The position numbers were made by a program, and so were the translations under genes. Positions 44,165-52,031 of a stretch of DNA of 64,000 nucleotides are shown here, in pieces (the first letter of the stretch is position 1; each line of letters begins with the position of its first letter). The stretch covers positions 1-64,000 of the forward strand of contig OMXP01000003.1 in NCBI GenBank assembly GCA_900315055.1, in the 5' to 3' direction. The stretch is from an uncultured Lachnospiraceae bacterium. GTDB lineage: Bacteria > Bacillota > Clostridia > Lachnospirales > Lachnospiraceae. The notes under the pieces are model-generated. The model saw only the letters and a list, made by a program, of their open reading frames with translations, searched no databases and had not been told where the DNA came from.

Positions 44165-44812
44165 ATGCAGAAAGTATTGCTATGGATCCCGCAGCTGCTG
44201 GGCGGCGCACGTAACACCATCATCATCACGATCATCTCGGTCGGTATCGGAATCGTGCTCTCGCTGTTCCTTGCGCTCGGCAAGATGTCGAAGCACAAGC
44301 TGATCAGCAAGCCCTGTTCCGCCTATATCTTTTTCTTCCGTGGCACACCGCTCCTGATGCAGATCTACTTCATCTACTACGGCCTGCCCCAGATCAATCC
44401 GGCCCTGACGATCAAGAGTGCGTTCAACGCGGCACTGCTTGCCTTTACGCTGAATACGGCGGCGTACCTGGCGGAGGATATCCGCGCAGGCGTGCAGTCC
44501 ATTGACGCCGGACAGTTCGAGGCGGCAAGGACCCTCGGCATGAGCTACTGGCAGATGATGCGGCTGGTCATCATACCGCAGACCATCCGCCGGGTGATTC
44601 CGCCGGTCGGCAATGAATTCATCATGGCCCTCAAGGATGTGTCCCTGGTCTCCATCATCGGTCTCTCCGACCTCACCAAGGTGACCCGTCAGATCTCGTC
44701 CTCGCAGGCGACCGCCATGGTCTACATCCCCGCGATGATCATCTATCTCATCATCACGGCGGTGTTCACCGCGATCTTCCGGCAGGTCGAGAAGAAGAAC
44801 TCGGCTTACTGA
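44165..44812 (+). CDS. Amino acid ABC transporter permease
   Basis: The 215-residue HisM/GlnP-type permease has about five helices. The cytoplasmic EAA loop, [21 protein letters not shown], is clear in its core [34 protein letters not shown] is the usual N-terminal motif. It lies between the binding protein and ATPase genes and is expected to work as a homodimer because no second permease is present. Confidence 0.95.
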   Translation: MQKVLLWIPQLLGGARNTIIITIISVGIGIVLSLFLALGKMSKHKLISKPCSAYIFFFRGTPLLMQIYFIYYGLPQINPALTIKSAFNAALLAFTLNTAAYLAEDIRAGVQSIDAGQFEAARTLGMSYWQMMRLVIIPQTIRRVIPPVGNEFIMALKDVSLVSIIGLSDLTKVTRQISSSQATAMVYIPAMIIYLIITAVFTAIFRQVEKKNSAY

Positions 44813-44832
44813 CAGGCAGGAAGGAAGAAGAC

Positions 44833-45591
44833 ATGTCGATCATTCGAACGGAAAACTTATGCAAGAACTTCGGCGAGCTGCACGTGCTGAAAGGTGTAAA
44901 CCTCACCGTGGAAAAGGGAGAAGTGGTTGTCATCATCGGCGCATCGGGCGGCGGCAAGTCGACGTTCCTGCGCTCCCTCAACAACCTGGAGACGATCACG
45001 GCAGGCTCGATCTACTTTGAGGACAAGCTCTTTGTAAGGGCTGAGAACGGCAAGGTCCTCGAGGAGATGCCGAAGAAGGAGAAGAAGGAAGCCCTCCTGA
45101 AGATGGGAATGGTGTTCCAGCGCTTCAATCTCTTCCCGAACATGACGGTAAAGGACAATGTCATGTCGGCGCCGGTCCACGTGAAGAAGATCCCGAAGGC
45201 ACAGGCCGAGGAAACGGCGATGGAACTGTTGAAGCGCGTCGGTCTTGCCGATAAGGCAGACGAGTATCCGTCCCGTCTCTCCGGCGGACAGCAGCAGAGA
45301 GTCGCGATCGCAAGAAGCCTTGCGATGAGCCCCGACATCATGCTCTTTGATGAGCCGACCAGTGCCCTGGACCCCGAGCTTGTGGGCGAGGTGCTGAACG
45401 TCATGAAGGGTCTTGCAAAGGACGGCATGACGATGATCTGCGTCACCCATGAGATGGGCTTTGCCCGTGAGGTCGCCGACAAGGTGGTGTTCATGGGCGA
45501 GGGAAAGATTCTCGAGGAAGGTGCTCCGGATGAGATCTTCAATCATCCGAAGACAAAGCAGGCACAGCAGTTCCTCGGAAGCATCTTGTAA
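44833..45591 (+). CDS. Amino acid ABC transporter ATPase
   Basis: The 252-residue GlnQ/HisP-type ATPase has Walker [10 protein letters not shown], the signature [15 protein letters not shown], Walker [14 protein letters not shown] and the switch His in VTHEMGFA. The insertion of about 15 residues with [11 protein letters not shown] after strand 3 is a little long for the family. AGGAAGGAAG precedes ATG. Third gene of the transporter operon, closed by a terminator. Confidence 0.96.
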   Translation: MSIIRTENLCKNFGELHVLKGVNLTVEKGEVVVIIGASGGGKSTFLRSLNNLETITAGSIYFEDKLFVRAENGKVLEEMPKKEKKEALLKMGMVFQRFNLFPNMTVKDNVMSAPVHVKKIPKAQAEETAMELLKRVGLADKADEYPSRLSGGQQQRVAIARSLAMSPDIMLFDEPTSALDPELVGEVLNVMKGLAKDGMTMICVTHEMGFAREVADKVVFMGEGKILEEGAPDEIFNHPKTKQAQQFLGSIL

Positions 45592-45676
45592 GTTACAGCC
45601 GCGGCGGAGTCAGCCCGCGCGGAGAAACCTGATTGCCATTTGCGAGAAACCTCCTGAAAAATCATCTCGCAGCAAA

Positions 45677-45706
45677 AGCCGCAGGATTTGCCCCCTGCGG
45701 CTTTCT
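45677..45706 (+). terminator. Terminator of the ABC transporter operon
   Basis: A 9-bp stem (45677-45685 with 45694-45702) followed by TTTCTG, 86 bases past the last stop. Confidence 0.75.
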
Positions 45707-45771
45707 GCTGTTCGAAGAACAGTATGCTGTTCAAAAAATCTGGAGAAACCAGATCTGAGAATCGGAGCATG

Positions 45772-45806
45772 AAAAAAAGAGCCGCGGCACCCGCGACTCT
45801 TTTTTG
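45772..45806. terminator. Bidirectional terminator near the TetR gene end
   Basis: GAG-C-CGCG with CGCG-A-CTC, flanked by seven A on the left and six T on the right. It can end the TetR gene on the minus strand and catch plus-strand read-through. Confidence 0.7.
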
Positions 45807-45817
45807 CTGACTTGTAT

Positions 45818-46372
45818 TCACGACAGACCGTGCTCGAGAAGGTCTGTCACCTGTGTGATGAGGGCATCCCGTGTCACGCCTTCTTCTTTCCCGTGATTTT
45901 TGTAATCGATGAATGCTGCCGACAGGACATAGGCCATCGAAAGAAGCGCCACATGCTGATAGGCGGGATCGTCCTTTCCCCTGCCGGTAAAGGTCATTCC
46001 GTGGGTGAGCAGCTGCCCTGCAAAGGTCGTTCCGATCTTCCGGTCCGGTGTACAGGTCCAGAGCAGGAAGTCGTCCTCCCCGAGGCTGTCCCAGTAGGTG
46101 TAGAGCGTCCTGACCAGCTGCGGGATATCGTCCGGGATCCTGCAGTCCTTGATCGTGTCATAGGATTTCTGAGTCGATTCCGTCCGCATGGTTCCGAGCA
46201 GCCGATCCAGCGAATCGTAGTGCAGATAGAACGTCTTCCGGTTAATCGGCGCCTGGGCCGTCAGCTCCCGCACGGTGACGGACTCGTAGTTGAGCCGCCG
46301 CAGCATGTCGAGGAAGGTGGATCGGATGACCTGCTCTGTGTGTTCGAAACGTGGATCCCTGTCCTGATTCAT
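45818..46372 (-). CDS. TetR-family regulator
   Basis: The 184-residue protein has an N-terminal TetR helix-turn-helix (SVTVRELTAQAPINRKTFYLHY) and a variable helical ligand domain. ATG 46372 has GGAGGAGAG upstream; the in-frame codon at 46414 lies before that site, within the promoter. It converges on the amino acid transporter operon. The helix-turn-helix is of the TetR subgroup that includes dihydroxyacetone-kinase regulators; the ligand is unknown. Confidence 0.9.
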   Translation of the reverse strand: MNQDRDPRFEHTEQVIRSTFLDMLRRLNYESVTVRELTAQAPINRKTFYLHYDSLDRLLGTMRTESTQKSYDTIKDCRIPDDIPQLVRTLYTYWDSLGEDDFLLWTCTPDRKIGTTFAGQLLTHGMTFTGRGKDDPAYQHVALLSMAYVLSAAFIDYKNHGKEEGVTRDALITQVTDLLEHGLS

Positions 46373-46415
46373 ATGTATCTCTCCTCCAGTTAAAACAAAA
46401 GATGCTTTTATCACA

Positions 46416-46444
46416 TATTAACACTAACGGATAGGAGATGGCAA
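46416..46444 (-). promoter_or_regulatory. Promoter of the TetR gene
   Basis: On the minus strand TTGCCA (46444-46439), 17 bases and TTAATA (46421-46416), 44 bases before the start codon. Confidence 0.5.
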
Positions 46445-46693
46445 ATTATAAGTGCCGTAGTTGCAACATTTGTCTATAGGATTGGAACCTAATTGTCAAA
46501 TAAATGTAAATTTTAACGAAAACTCTGTGCACAAAAGAAAACCCCTGCGGAAGCGGTGCGCCAGGGGAAAAAACGTTGGAATATTGTGTGGTCCGGAGGG
46601 ACGTCTTTTGCGTGCCCTCTGGCATGGTGCCCGGACGGGGAGTATGCTTTTAGGCAGAATCATTGAGCAGATGCAGAAAGGGTGTGTGAGAAC
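46445..46693. other. Leader region of the ygiQ-like gene
   Basis: It holds two structures. CCCCTG...CAGGGG at 46542-46567 is followed on the minus strand by TTTTCTTTT, so it can stop antisense transcripts. A second hairpin pairs GTCCGG (46591-46596) with CCGGAC (46631-46636), with an inner AGGG/CCCT stem, and lies in the probable leader of the radical SAM gene. No ORF is seen. Confidence 0.4.
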
Positions 46694-48604
46694 ATGCGTG
46701 GAACAGAGTGCGGTTTTCTTCCGGTGACAAGGGAAGAGATGGAGGCAGAGGGGCTTGACCAGATGGACTTTGTCTACGTGTGCGGCGATGCCTACGTGGA
46801 TCATTCCAGCTTCGGGAGTGCGATCATCAGCAGGGTCCTGGAATCGAGAGGATACCATGTCGGCATGATCTGTCAGCCCAACTGGAGAGATCCGAAGAGC
46901 ATCGATGTCTTTGGGGAGCCGCGGCTCGGATTTCTCGTCTCCTCCGGCAATATGGACTCCATGGTCAACCACTACACGGTGGCAAAAAAGCACCGGCATA
47001 CGGACGCCTATTCCCCGGGCGGGGTGACGGGAAAACGGCCGGACCGTGCGGTCATTGTCTACTGCAACCTGATCCGGAGAACCTATCCGCACACGCCGGT
47101 CATCATCGGCGGGATCGAGGCATCGCTTCGGCGCATGGCGCACTATGACTACTGGTCGGACAGTGTCCGGCGCTCGATCCTTCTGGAGTCCGGCGCGGAT
47201 CTCATCTCCTACGGAATGGGAGAGCACAGCATTGTGGAGATTGCGGACGCGCTTTCATCCGGCCTTGACGTCCGGGATATCACCTGGATCGACGGGACGG
47301 TATACAAGACAAGGGATGAGGAGAGCATCTATGATGCGATAAGGCTCCCGGACTATGAGACCATCCTGAAGGACAAGGTGGCCTTTGCACAGAGCGTGAA
47401 GATCCAGTACGAGAACACGGACCCGTTCCAGGCAAAGCGCATCTTCGAGACCTATGGCGGGAAGACGTTCGTGGTCCAGAACCCGCCGGCAAAGCCTCTG
47501 ACGACGATGGAGATGGACGATATCTATGCCCTGCCCTATACGGGAAAGTGGCATCCGATGTACGACAGGGACGGCGGCATTCCCGCCCTGTCCGAGGTGC
47601 GGTTCTCCCTGACCTCGAACCGGGGGTGCTTTGGCGGCTGCTCCTTCTGCGCCCTGACCTTCCATGAGGGCAGAATCGTGCAGGCAAGAAGCCATGAATC
47701 CATCCTTGCGGAGGCAAGGAAGATGACGCAGGATCCGCTGTTCAAGGGCTATATCCACGACGTGGGCGGCCCCACGGCGGAGTTTCGAAAGCCCGCCTGC
47801 AAAAAGCAGCTGACCGCCGGTGCCTGCAAAAACCGTCAGTGTCTGGTCCCGAAGCCCTGTCCGAATCTCGAGGTGGATCATTCAGACTACCTGAAGCTCC
47901 TCGAGGAGCTCCGGGCTCTGCCGGGGGTTAAGAAGGTGTTTGTGCGCTCCGGCTTTCGCTTTGACTACCTGATGGCGGATAAGGACAAAACGTTCCTGAG
48001 GACGCTGTGCAAGTATCACGTGAGCGGACAGCTTCGGACCGCTCCGGAGCATGTCTCCGACAATGTCCTGACGAGGATGGGAAAGCCTTCCGTCTCCGTA
48101 TACAACGCCTTTGTCCGCGAATTTGAACAGGTAAACCGGGAGCTTCACATGGACCAGTATGCCGTGCCGTATCTGATGAGCTCCCACCCGGGAAGCACCA
48201 TGAAGGACGCAATCACGCTTGCCGAGTACCTGCATAAGAATCATCTGAATCCGGAGCAGGTGCAGGACTTCTATCCGACACCCGGGACCGTGTCGACCTG
48301 CATGTACTACACGGGGATCGATCCGAGGACAATGACGGAGGTCTTTGTGGAGAGAAATCCTCACCGGAAGGCCATGCAGCGGGCGCTGATCCAGTACCGG
48401 AAGCCGGAGAACTATGAGCTCGTCAAGGAGGCGCTTCTCGAGGAGCACCGGGAGGATCTCATCGGCTACGGGGAGGAGTATCTGATCCCGCCGCGCAAGG
48501 AAAATGAGGTGATCCGAGAGAGGATCCGGGAGCGGAAGAAGAGAGAAGAGAAGGAAGAGAAGAAGAACTCTGCTCCGAAGGGGCGGGGAAAACAGAAGCA
48601 CTGA
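46694..48604 (+). CDS. YgiQ-family radical SAM protein
   Basis: The 636-residue protein has an N-terminal B12-binding-like region (FVYVCGDAYVDHSSFG), a radical SAM core with CFGGCSFC as the 4Fe-4S motif (C-x3-C-x2-C, near residue 316) and a C-terminal DUF3362-type region. The very end is Lys/Glu-rich. Its reaction is not established for the family. I chose ATG 46694; the GTG at 46682 is too close to AAAGGG. The gene has a structured leader. Confidence 0.93.
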   Translation: MRGTECGFLPVTREEMEAEGLDQMDFVYVCGDAYVDHSSFGSAIISRVLESRGYHVGMICQPNWRDPKSIDVFGEPRLGFLVSSGNMDSMVNHYTVAKKHRHTDAYSPGGVTGKRPDRAVIVYCNLIRRTYPHTPVIIGGIEASLRRMAHYDYWSDSVRRSILLESGADLISYGMGEHSIVEIADALSSGLDVRDITWIDGTVYKTRDEESIYDAIRLPDYETILKDKVAFAQSVKIQYENTDPFQAKRIFETYGGKTFVVQNPPAKPLTTMEMDDIYALPYTGKWHPMYDRDGGIPALSEVRFSLTSNRGCFGGCSFCALTFHEGRIVQARSHESILAEARKMTQDPLFKGYIHDVGGPTAEFRKPACKKQLTAGACKNRQCLVPKPCPNLEVDHSDYLKLLEELRALPGVKKVFVRSGFRFDYLMADKDKTFLRTLCKYHVSGQLRTAPEHVSDNVLTRMGKPSVSVYNAFVREFEQVNRELHMDQYAVPYLMSSHPGSTMKDAITLAEYLHKNHLNPEQVQDFYPTPGTVSTCMYYTGIDPRTMTEVFVERNPHRKAMQRALIQYRKPENYELVKEALLEEHREDLIGYGEEYLIPPRKENEVIRERIRERKKREEKEEKKNSAPKGRGKQKH

Positions 48605-48735
48605 AGGGACATTGCATACAGAGAGCCGTCGGCAGAAAGGAAACTGCCACTGGTCTGTTTTATCGTCCTCCCGGAAGTTCAGGGATCGGACAGGGCATGT
48701 AATCAGGACTTTGGCAGGAGGCAGTAAAGACGCAG

Positions 48736-49137
48736 ATGGAAGAGAAAGCACTTCAGCGCCATGGTTGGTTCCGGCAGTGTCTTGCAGGGCTGAAGGAGGC
48801 AAAATACAGAGACCCGTCGGACGAGTTTGTGCAGAGCGGAACAGTGCGGAAGTTCTGTCTGACATTCGATCTCTCCTGGAAGGTCATGAGAGATCTGGCC
48901 AGGCGGCAGGATCCTGCCCCGGATTTTATCGAGGCGTCTCCCAGGGAGTGCCTGAAAGCGGCGTATGATCTGGAACTGATCTTTGATGACAGATGGTATC
49001 AGATGCTGAGCCTTCGAAATGCGCTGGAACAGGATTACGACGGGAACCTTGCAGCACAGTCATTTGATCGGATCGTAAAGGAGTATGTACCGCTGTTTTC
49101 TGCGTTTGCAGAACGGGCGGAAGGATATCTGAGATAA
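48736..49137 (+). CDS. HI0074-type (HEPN-like) nucleotidyltransferase partner, orphan
   Basis: The 133-residue helical protein belongs to the nucleotidyltransferase substrate-binding (HI0074) family, the HEPN half of HEPN-MNT pairs: FCLTFDLSWKVMRDL and PRECLKAAYDLELI are typical. The usual RN-x3-H motif reads RNALEQ, so the His is lost. No MNT nucleotidyltransferase gene is adjacent. It is probably a relic or a protein with a separate job. AGGAGG lies about 13 bases before ATG, farther than usual. Confidence 0.85.
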   Translation: MEEKALQRHGWFRQCLAGLKEAKYRDPSDEFVQSGTVRKFCLTFDLSWKVMRDLARRQDPAPDFIEASPRECLKAAYDLELIFDDRWYQMLSLRNALEQDYDGNLAAQSFDRIVKEYVPLFSAFAERAEGYLR

Positions 49138-49167
49138 AGAAATGCAGCAGATGCGGAGAGGACATTG

Positions 49168-49200
49168 AAAAAACCGGGGGCTTCAGGGCTCCCGGTTTTT
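49168..49200. terminator. Bidirectional terminator
   Basis: AAAAACCGGG (49169-49178) pairs with CCCGGTTTTT (49191-49200), plus inner pairs. It serves the HI0074-type gene on the plus strand and PIN-PhoH on the minus strand. Confidence 0.85.
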
Positions 49201-49222
49201 GAATGGTATGGATTGTTCCGGA

Positions 49223-50599
49223 CTACGAAGCGAGGTACTTTCCCATACGGTCCGCCGCATCCCGTGCAAGGAAGGATCTCTCGCATTCCTCTTCCCCGAA
49301 GGAGACAAAGGCACAGGCGGGAGAGGACTGCATGGCGCGGGCGGCAAAGACGAGGCCGTTGGTGGAGCGGGTCAGGGTGATCTTGTCGATCTGGTTCGGA
49401 TCGCCGCACATGACGATCTTGCACCCCTCCGCGGCGCGGGTCACGATGCCCATGACCTGCAGGGGCGTTGCGTTCTGGCACTCGTCGAGGATCAGGTAGC
49501 TGTCGGTGATCGAGCGGCCGCGCATGAAGCCCATGCTCTCGATGCTGATCTTTCCGGTCTCGATGTAGTCCTCGATGATGCGGTTGATCTCGGAGAGCTC
49601 CGTGATGTTCTTTTTCTGCTTCGAGAAGGGATTCCCGCCCTGGATCTTGAGGTAGGTGCGCAGGTTGTCGGTGACGCCGCGAAGAAGGGGAGAGACCTTC
49701 TCCATCTCATCGCCCGGCAGAGCGCCGATGTCCTTGTCGAATTCCACGTTGTTGCGGGTGCAGATGATCTGCTCGTAGTGATCGATGAGCTGGTCCATGC
49801 CGCAGGTGATGGACAGGAACGTCTTCGCCGTGCCGGCGGCGCCGGAGAGAATGACGAGCGGGATCTCGGAGGGCGGTGCCATGAGGGCATCGATCGCGAA
49901 CTGCTGACCCACGTTCCGGGGACGGACCCTGCAGCTGTGGGAGAGGGTGTAGAGCCTCTTGAACATGCCCTCCCGGTAGCGGGCAAGAATCGTGTGGGAG
50001 GCGTTGCACTTGTCGCGCACGATCAGGTATTCATTCTCGGAGAATTGCCTGGTCCTTCTGCCGTCCGCCCGGATGCTGCCGTCCTTCTCGATGGCCTCCA
50101 TCTCCCCGGCGGTGAGGGCGATCTCAGCGCGACCGGTGTAGTCGTCTTCAAACTTAATCTGCGCGTTCTGATATTCCTGTGCGGGCAGGTTGATGCTCAT
50201 CGCCTTAAACAGGAGCGACTGATCCTCGGTCACGAGGATGGCGCCAAGCGACATGCAGGCAGAAAGAATCCGGTTGTCGGGCTTATGGATGTCCCAGCCC
50301 TGGGGGAGATTGGAGGCGTCGATGTGATCGGTCTCGATCCGGAACAGCCCTTTTCCATGGTTGATGCGGATGCCCTTCATGAGATCCGCATGCTCCTTCT
50401 GCGCCTTCTTGCGAAGCGGCGTCAGCACCGCGCGGAACGCTTCTCTTGCCTGGTACGCCTTCTCGGTCTTCCCCTGTTTTAAGTTGTCGAGTTCTTCGAT
50501 GGTGGTGGAGGTGACGATGACTTCATTGTCGTCAAAGCCGTAGATGGCGGACGGGTAGTTCATCAGGATGTTGGTATCGAGAAGATACTTCTTGACCAT
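49223..50599 (-). CDS. PIN-PhoH family ATPase
   Basis: The 458-residue protein has an N-terminal PIN ribonuclease domain (LLDTNILMNYPSAIYGF with the first catalytic Asp; about 1-130) and a C-terminal PhoH ATPase (Walker A LSGAAGTAKTFLS near residue 250; Walker B region YLILDECQNATP). In mycobacteria the same fusion (PhoH2) is a sequence-specific RNA helicase and RNase. It is a single-gene unit ending in a bidirectional terminator. Confidence 0.94.
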   Translation of the reverse strand: MVKKYLLDTNILMNYPSAIYGFDDNEVIVTSTTIEELDNLKQGKTEKAYQAREAFRAVLTPLRKKAQKEHADLMKGIRINHGKGLFRIETDHIDASNLPQGWDIHKPDNRILSACMSLGAILVTEDQSLLFKAMSINLPAQEYQNAQIKFEDDYTGRAEIALTAGEMEAIEKDGSIRADGRRTRQFSENEYLIVRDKCNASHTILARYREGMFKRLYTLSHSCRVRPRNVGQQFAIDALMAPPSEIPLVILSGAAGTAKTFLSITCGMDQLIDHYEQIICTRNNVEFDKDIGALPGDEMEKVSPLLRGVTDNLRTYLKIQGGNPFSKQKKNITELSEINRIIEDYIETGKISIESMGFMRGRSITDSYLILDECQNATPLQVMGIVTRAAEGCKIVMCGDPNQIDKITLTRSTNGLVFAARAMQSSPACAFVSFGEEECERSFLARDAADRMGKYLAS

Positions 50600-50816
50600 G
50601 GATTCTCCCTTCTCCGCAGGTCCCGGATGGGAAGGAGCCGATGGGTCCTTTACAGCGGGACCGGATATGATTGTCTAAAAGCATTCTGACATGAAAAAGT
50701 AAAATCAGCCATCTTGAAACTGTAAAGAAATGATTTGCAAAATCGAAAAAGAAATGGAAGATGAAACGAAGACATTTTCCGGAGTAAGGGCGTATACTGG
50801 ATCTGTATGAGCGTTC

Positions 50817-50846
50817 GGCGCAGGGGAGTGACTCCTGCGCCTTTTT
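50817..50846 (+). terminator. Plus-strand hairpin with T-run
   Basis: GGCGCAG...CTGCGCC (about 50817-50841) is followed by TTTTT on the plus strand, although no plus-strand gene ends here. TATACT at about 50794-50799 could start a short RNA that ends at this hairpin. Confidence 0.5.
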
Positions 50847-50851
50847 GATGC

Positions 50852-51751
50852 TCAGAGTTCCGCTTCCGGCGTACTCTGCTGCAGGCGCCGGAAGTCCCGC
50901 GGCGCATAGCCGTAGCGCTTCCGGAACAGGCGCGTGAAGTAGGAGAGGTTGTCGAAGCCGCAGCGCGAGGCGATCGTGCCGATGGGATCGGAGCTCTCCC
51001 GTAACAGGTATGCCGCATAGGAGAGGCGGTAGTCGGTGAGGAACGTCACGAACGTCTGCCCGGTCTCCTCCCTGAACAGGCGCATGAAGTGGGCCTTCGA
51101 ATACTCGGTGACCCGTGCCGCGTCCTCGATCGTGATCGGCTCGAAGAAGTGATCCTTGACGAACAGGATCACCTTCTTGATCACCTCCTCGTGGGGCGAG
51201 GCGCCGTGGTCGGCGCTGTGGTCGCGGTTGGCGTAGAGGGCGTGAAGAAAGAGAAAGAGCGAGCTTTTGACGAGGAGTGCATACCCCGGCTCCCGCACAA
51301 TGCAGGCCTGATCGCAGTGATCCAGGGAGCGGGCCGCATCTTCGTAGAACTGCGTCCCCGGATTGATGGGGCGCGGGAAGTGGAGGGAGCCCGACTGCAG
51401 CGCCTGGATCACGTGCTGGCGGCACCAGTCGTTCTCGTCGGTGGAGTCGAGGATGGACAGCGAGAAGATGATGTTCTCGTACTCCATGCGAACGCCCGGG
51501 GTCCCGTCGATGGCGTGCAGTTCTCCCGGCATGATCGGAAGAATTGAGCCTGCCTGTACCGGATAGGGGTGCATGTTGACGGTGATGGTGCCGCTTCCCT
51601 TCTTTACATAGACGATTTCCATCTGCTCGTGCCAGTGCATGTCGACGCGGGTAAAGTCCTGCGGGATGGTGCACAGATACGTGTTATAGGAAAATCCGGG
51701 CTGCTCGTGGATGCGCGTTTCGTGATACTGGGTGTACTCCTCCAGATCCAT
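50852..51751 (-). CDS. AraC-family regulator divergent from glgP
   Basis: The 299-residue protein has an AraC cupin domain (MHWHEQMEIVYVKKGSGTITVN; about 30-110) and a C-terminal AraC DNA-binding domain (ITIEDAARVTEYSKAHFMRLF; IGTIASRCGFDNLSYFTRLF). ATG 51751 has AAGGAG eight bases upstream; the in-frame TTG at 51781 precedes that site. Divergence from glycogen phosphorylase over 280 bases, with 21-bp-spaced direct repeats between, suggests it controls that gene. Confidence 0.9.
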   Translation of the reverse strand: MDLEEYTQYHETRIHEQPGFSYNTYLCTIPQDFTRVDMHWHEQMEIVYVKKGSGTITVNMHPYPVQAGSILPIMPGELHAIDGTPGVRMEYENIIFSLSILDSTDENDWCRQHVIQALQSGSLHFPRPINPGTQFYEDAARSLDHCDQACIVREPGYALLVKSSLFLFLHALYANRDHSADHGASPHEEVIKKVILFVKDHFFEPITIEDAARVTEYSKAHFMRLFREETGQTFVTFLTDYRLSYAAYLLRESSDPIGTIASRCGFDNLSYFTRLFRKRYGYAPRDFRRLQQSTPEAEL

Positions 51752-51870
51752 GAAAAGATGCTCCTTTGGTAAAGTGTACAAAAAAACTCTGAACCCTTAT
51801 TGCATGTTGCCGAAAAGGCGGGTTTCCGAAACATCAAGATGATAGGATTGTACTATTTTGTGCGCGCTTA

Positions 51871-51904
51871 ATGCAAGTATGAGGCCGCTTCATGCAAGTA
51901 TAAT
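51871..51904 (+). promoter_or_regulatory. Direct-repeat operator and -10 box before glgP
   Basis: ATGCAAGTAT occurs at 51871-51880 and at 51892-51901, exactly 21 bp apart. The second copy runs into TATAAT (51899-51904). The -35 position is poor, as expected for an activator-dependent promoter. Confidence 0.6.
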
Positions 51905-51936
51905 GCGAATAGTCAAAGACAGAGACCGATGATTTC

Positions 51937-51983
51937 ATGCGCAGGAGAAGAGCCGGAAAGATCTGCCGGCCAGCGCATCTTTT
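51937..51983 (+). terminator. Possible leader terminator before glgP
   Basis: ATGCGC (51937-51942) pairs with GCGCAT (51973-51978), with an inner GCCGG/CCGGC stem, followed by CTTTT. It is weaker than the other leader terminators. Confidence 0.45.
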
Positions 51984-52031
51984 GCAACTGCATCAAAGAC
52001 ACGGCATGATCGAATCATTCAGGAGGTATCA

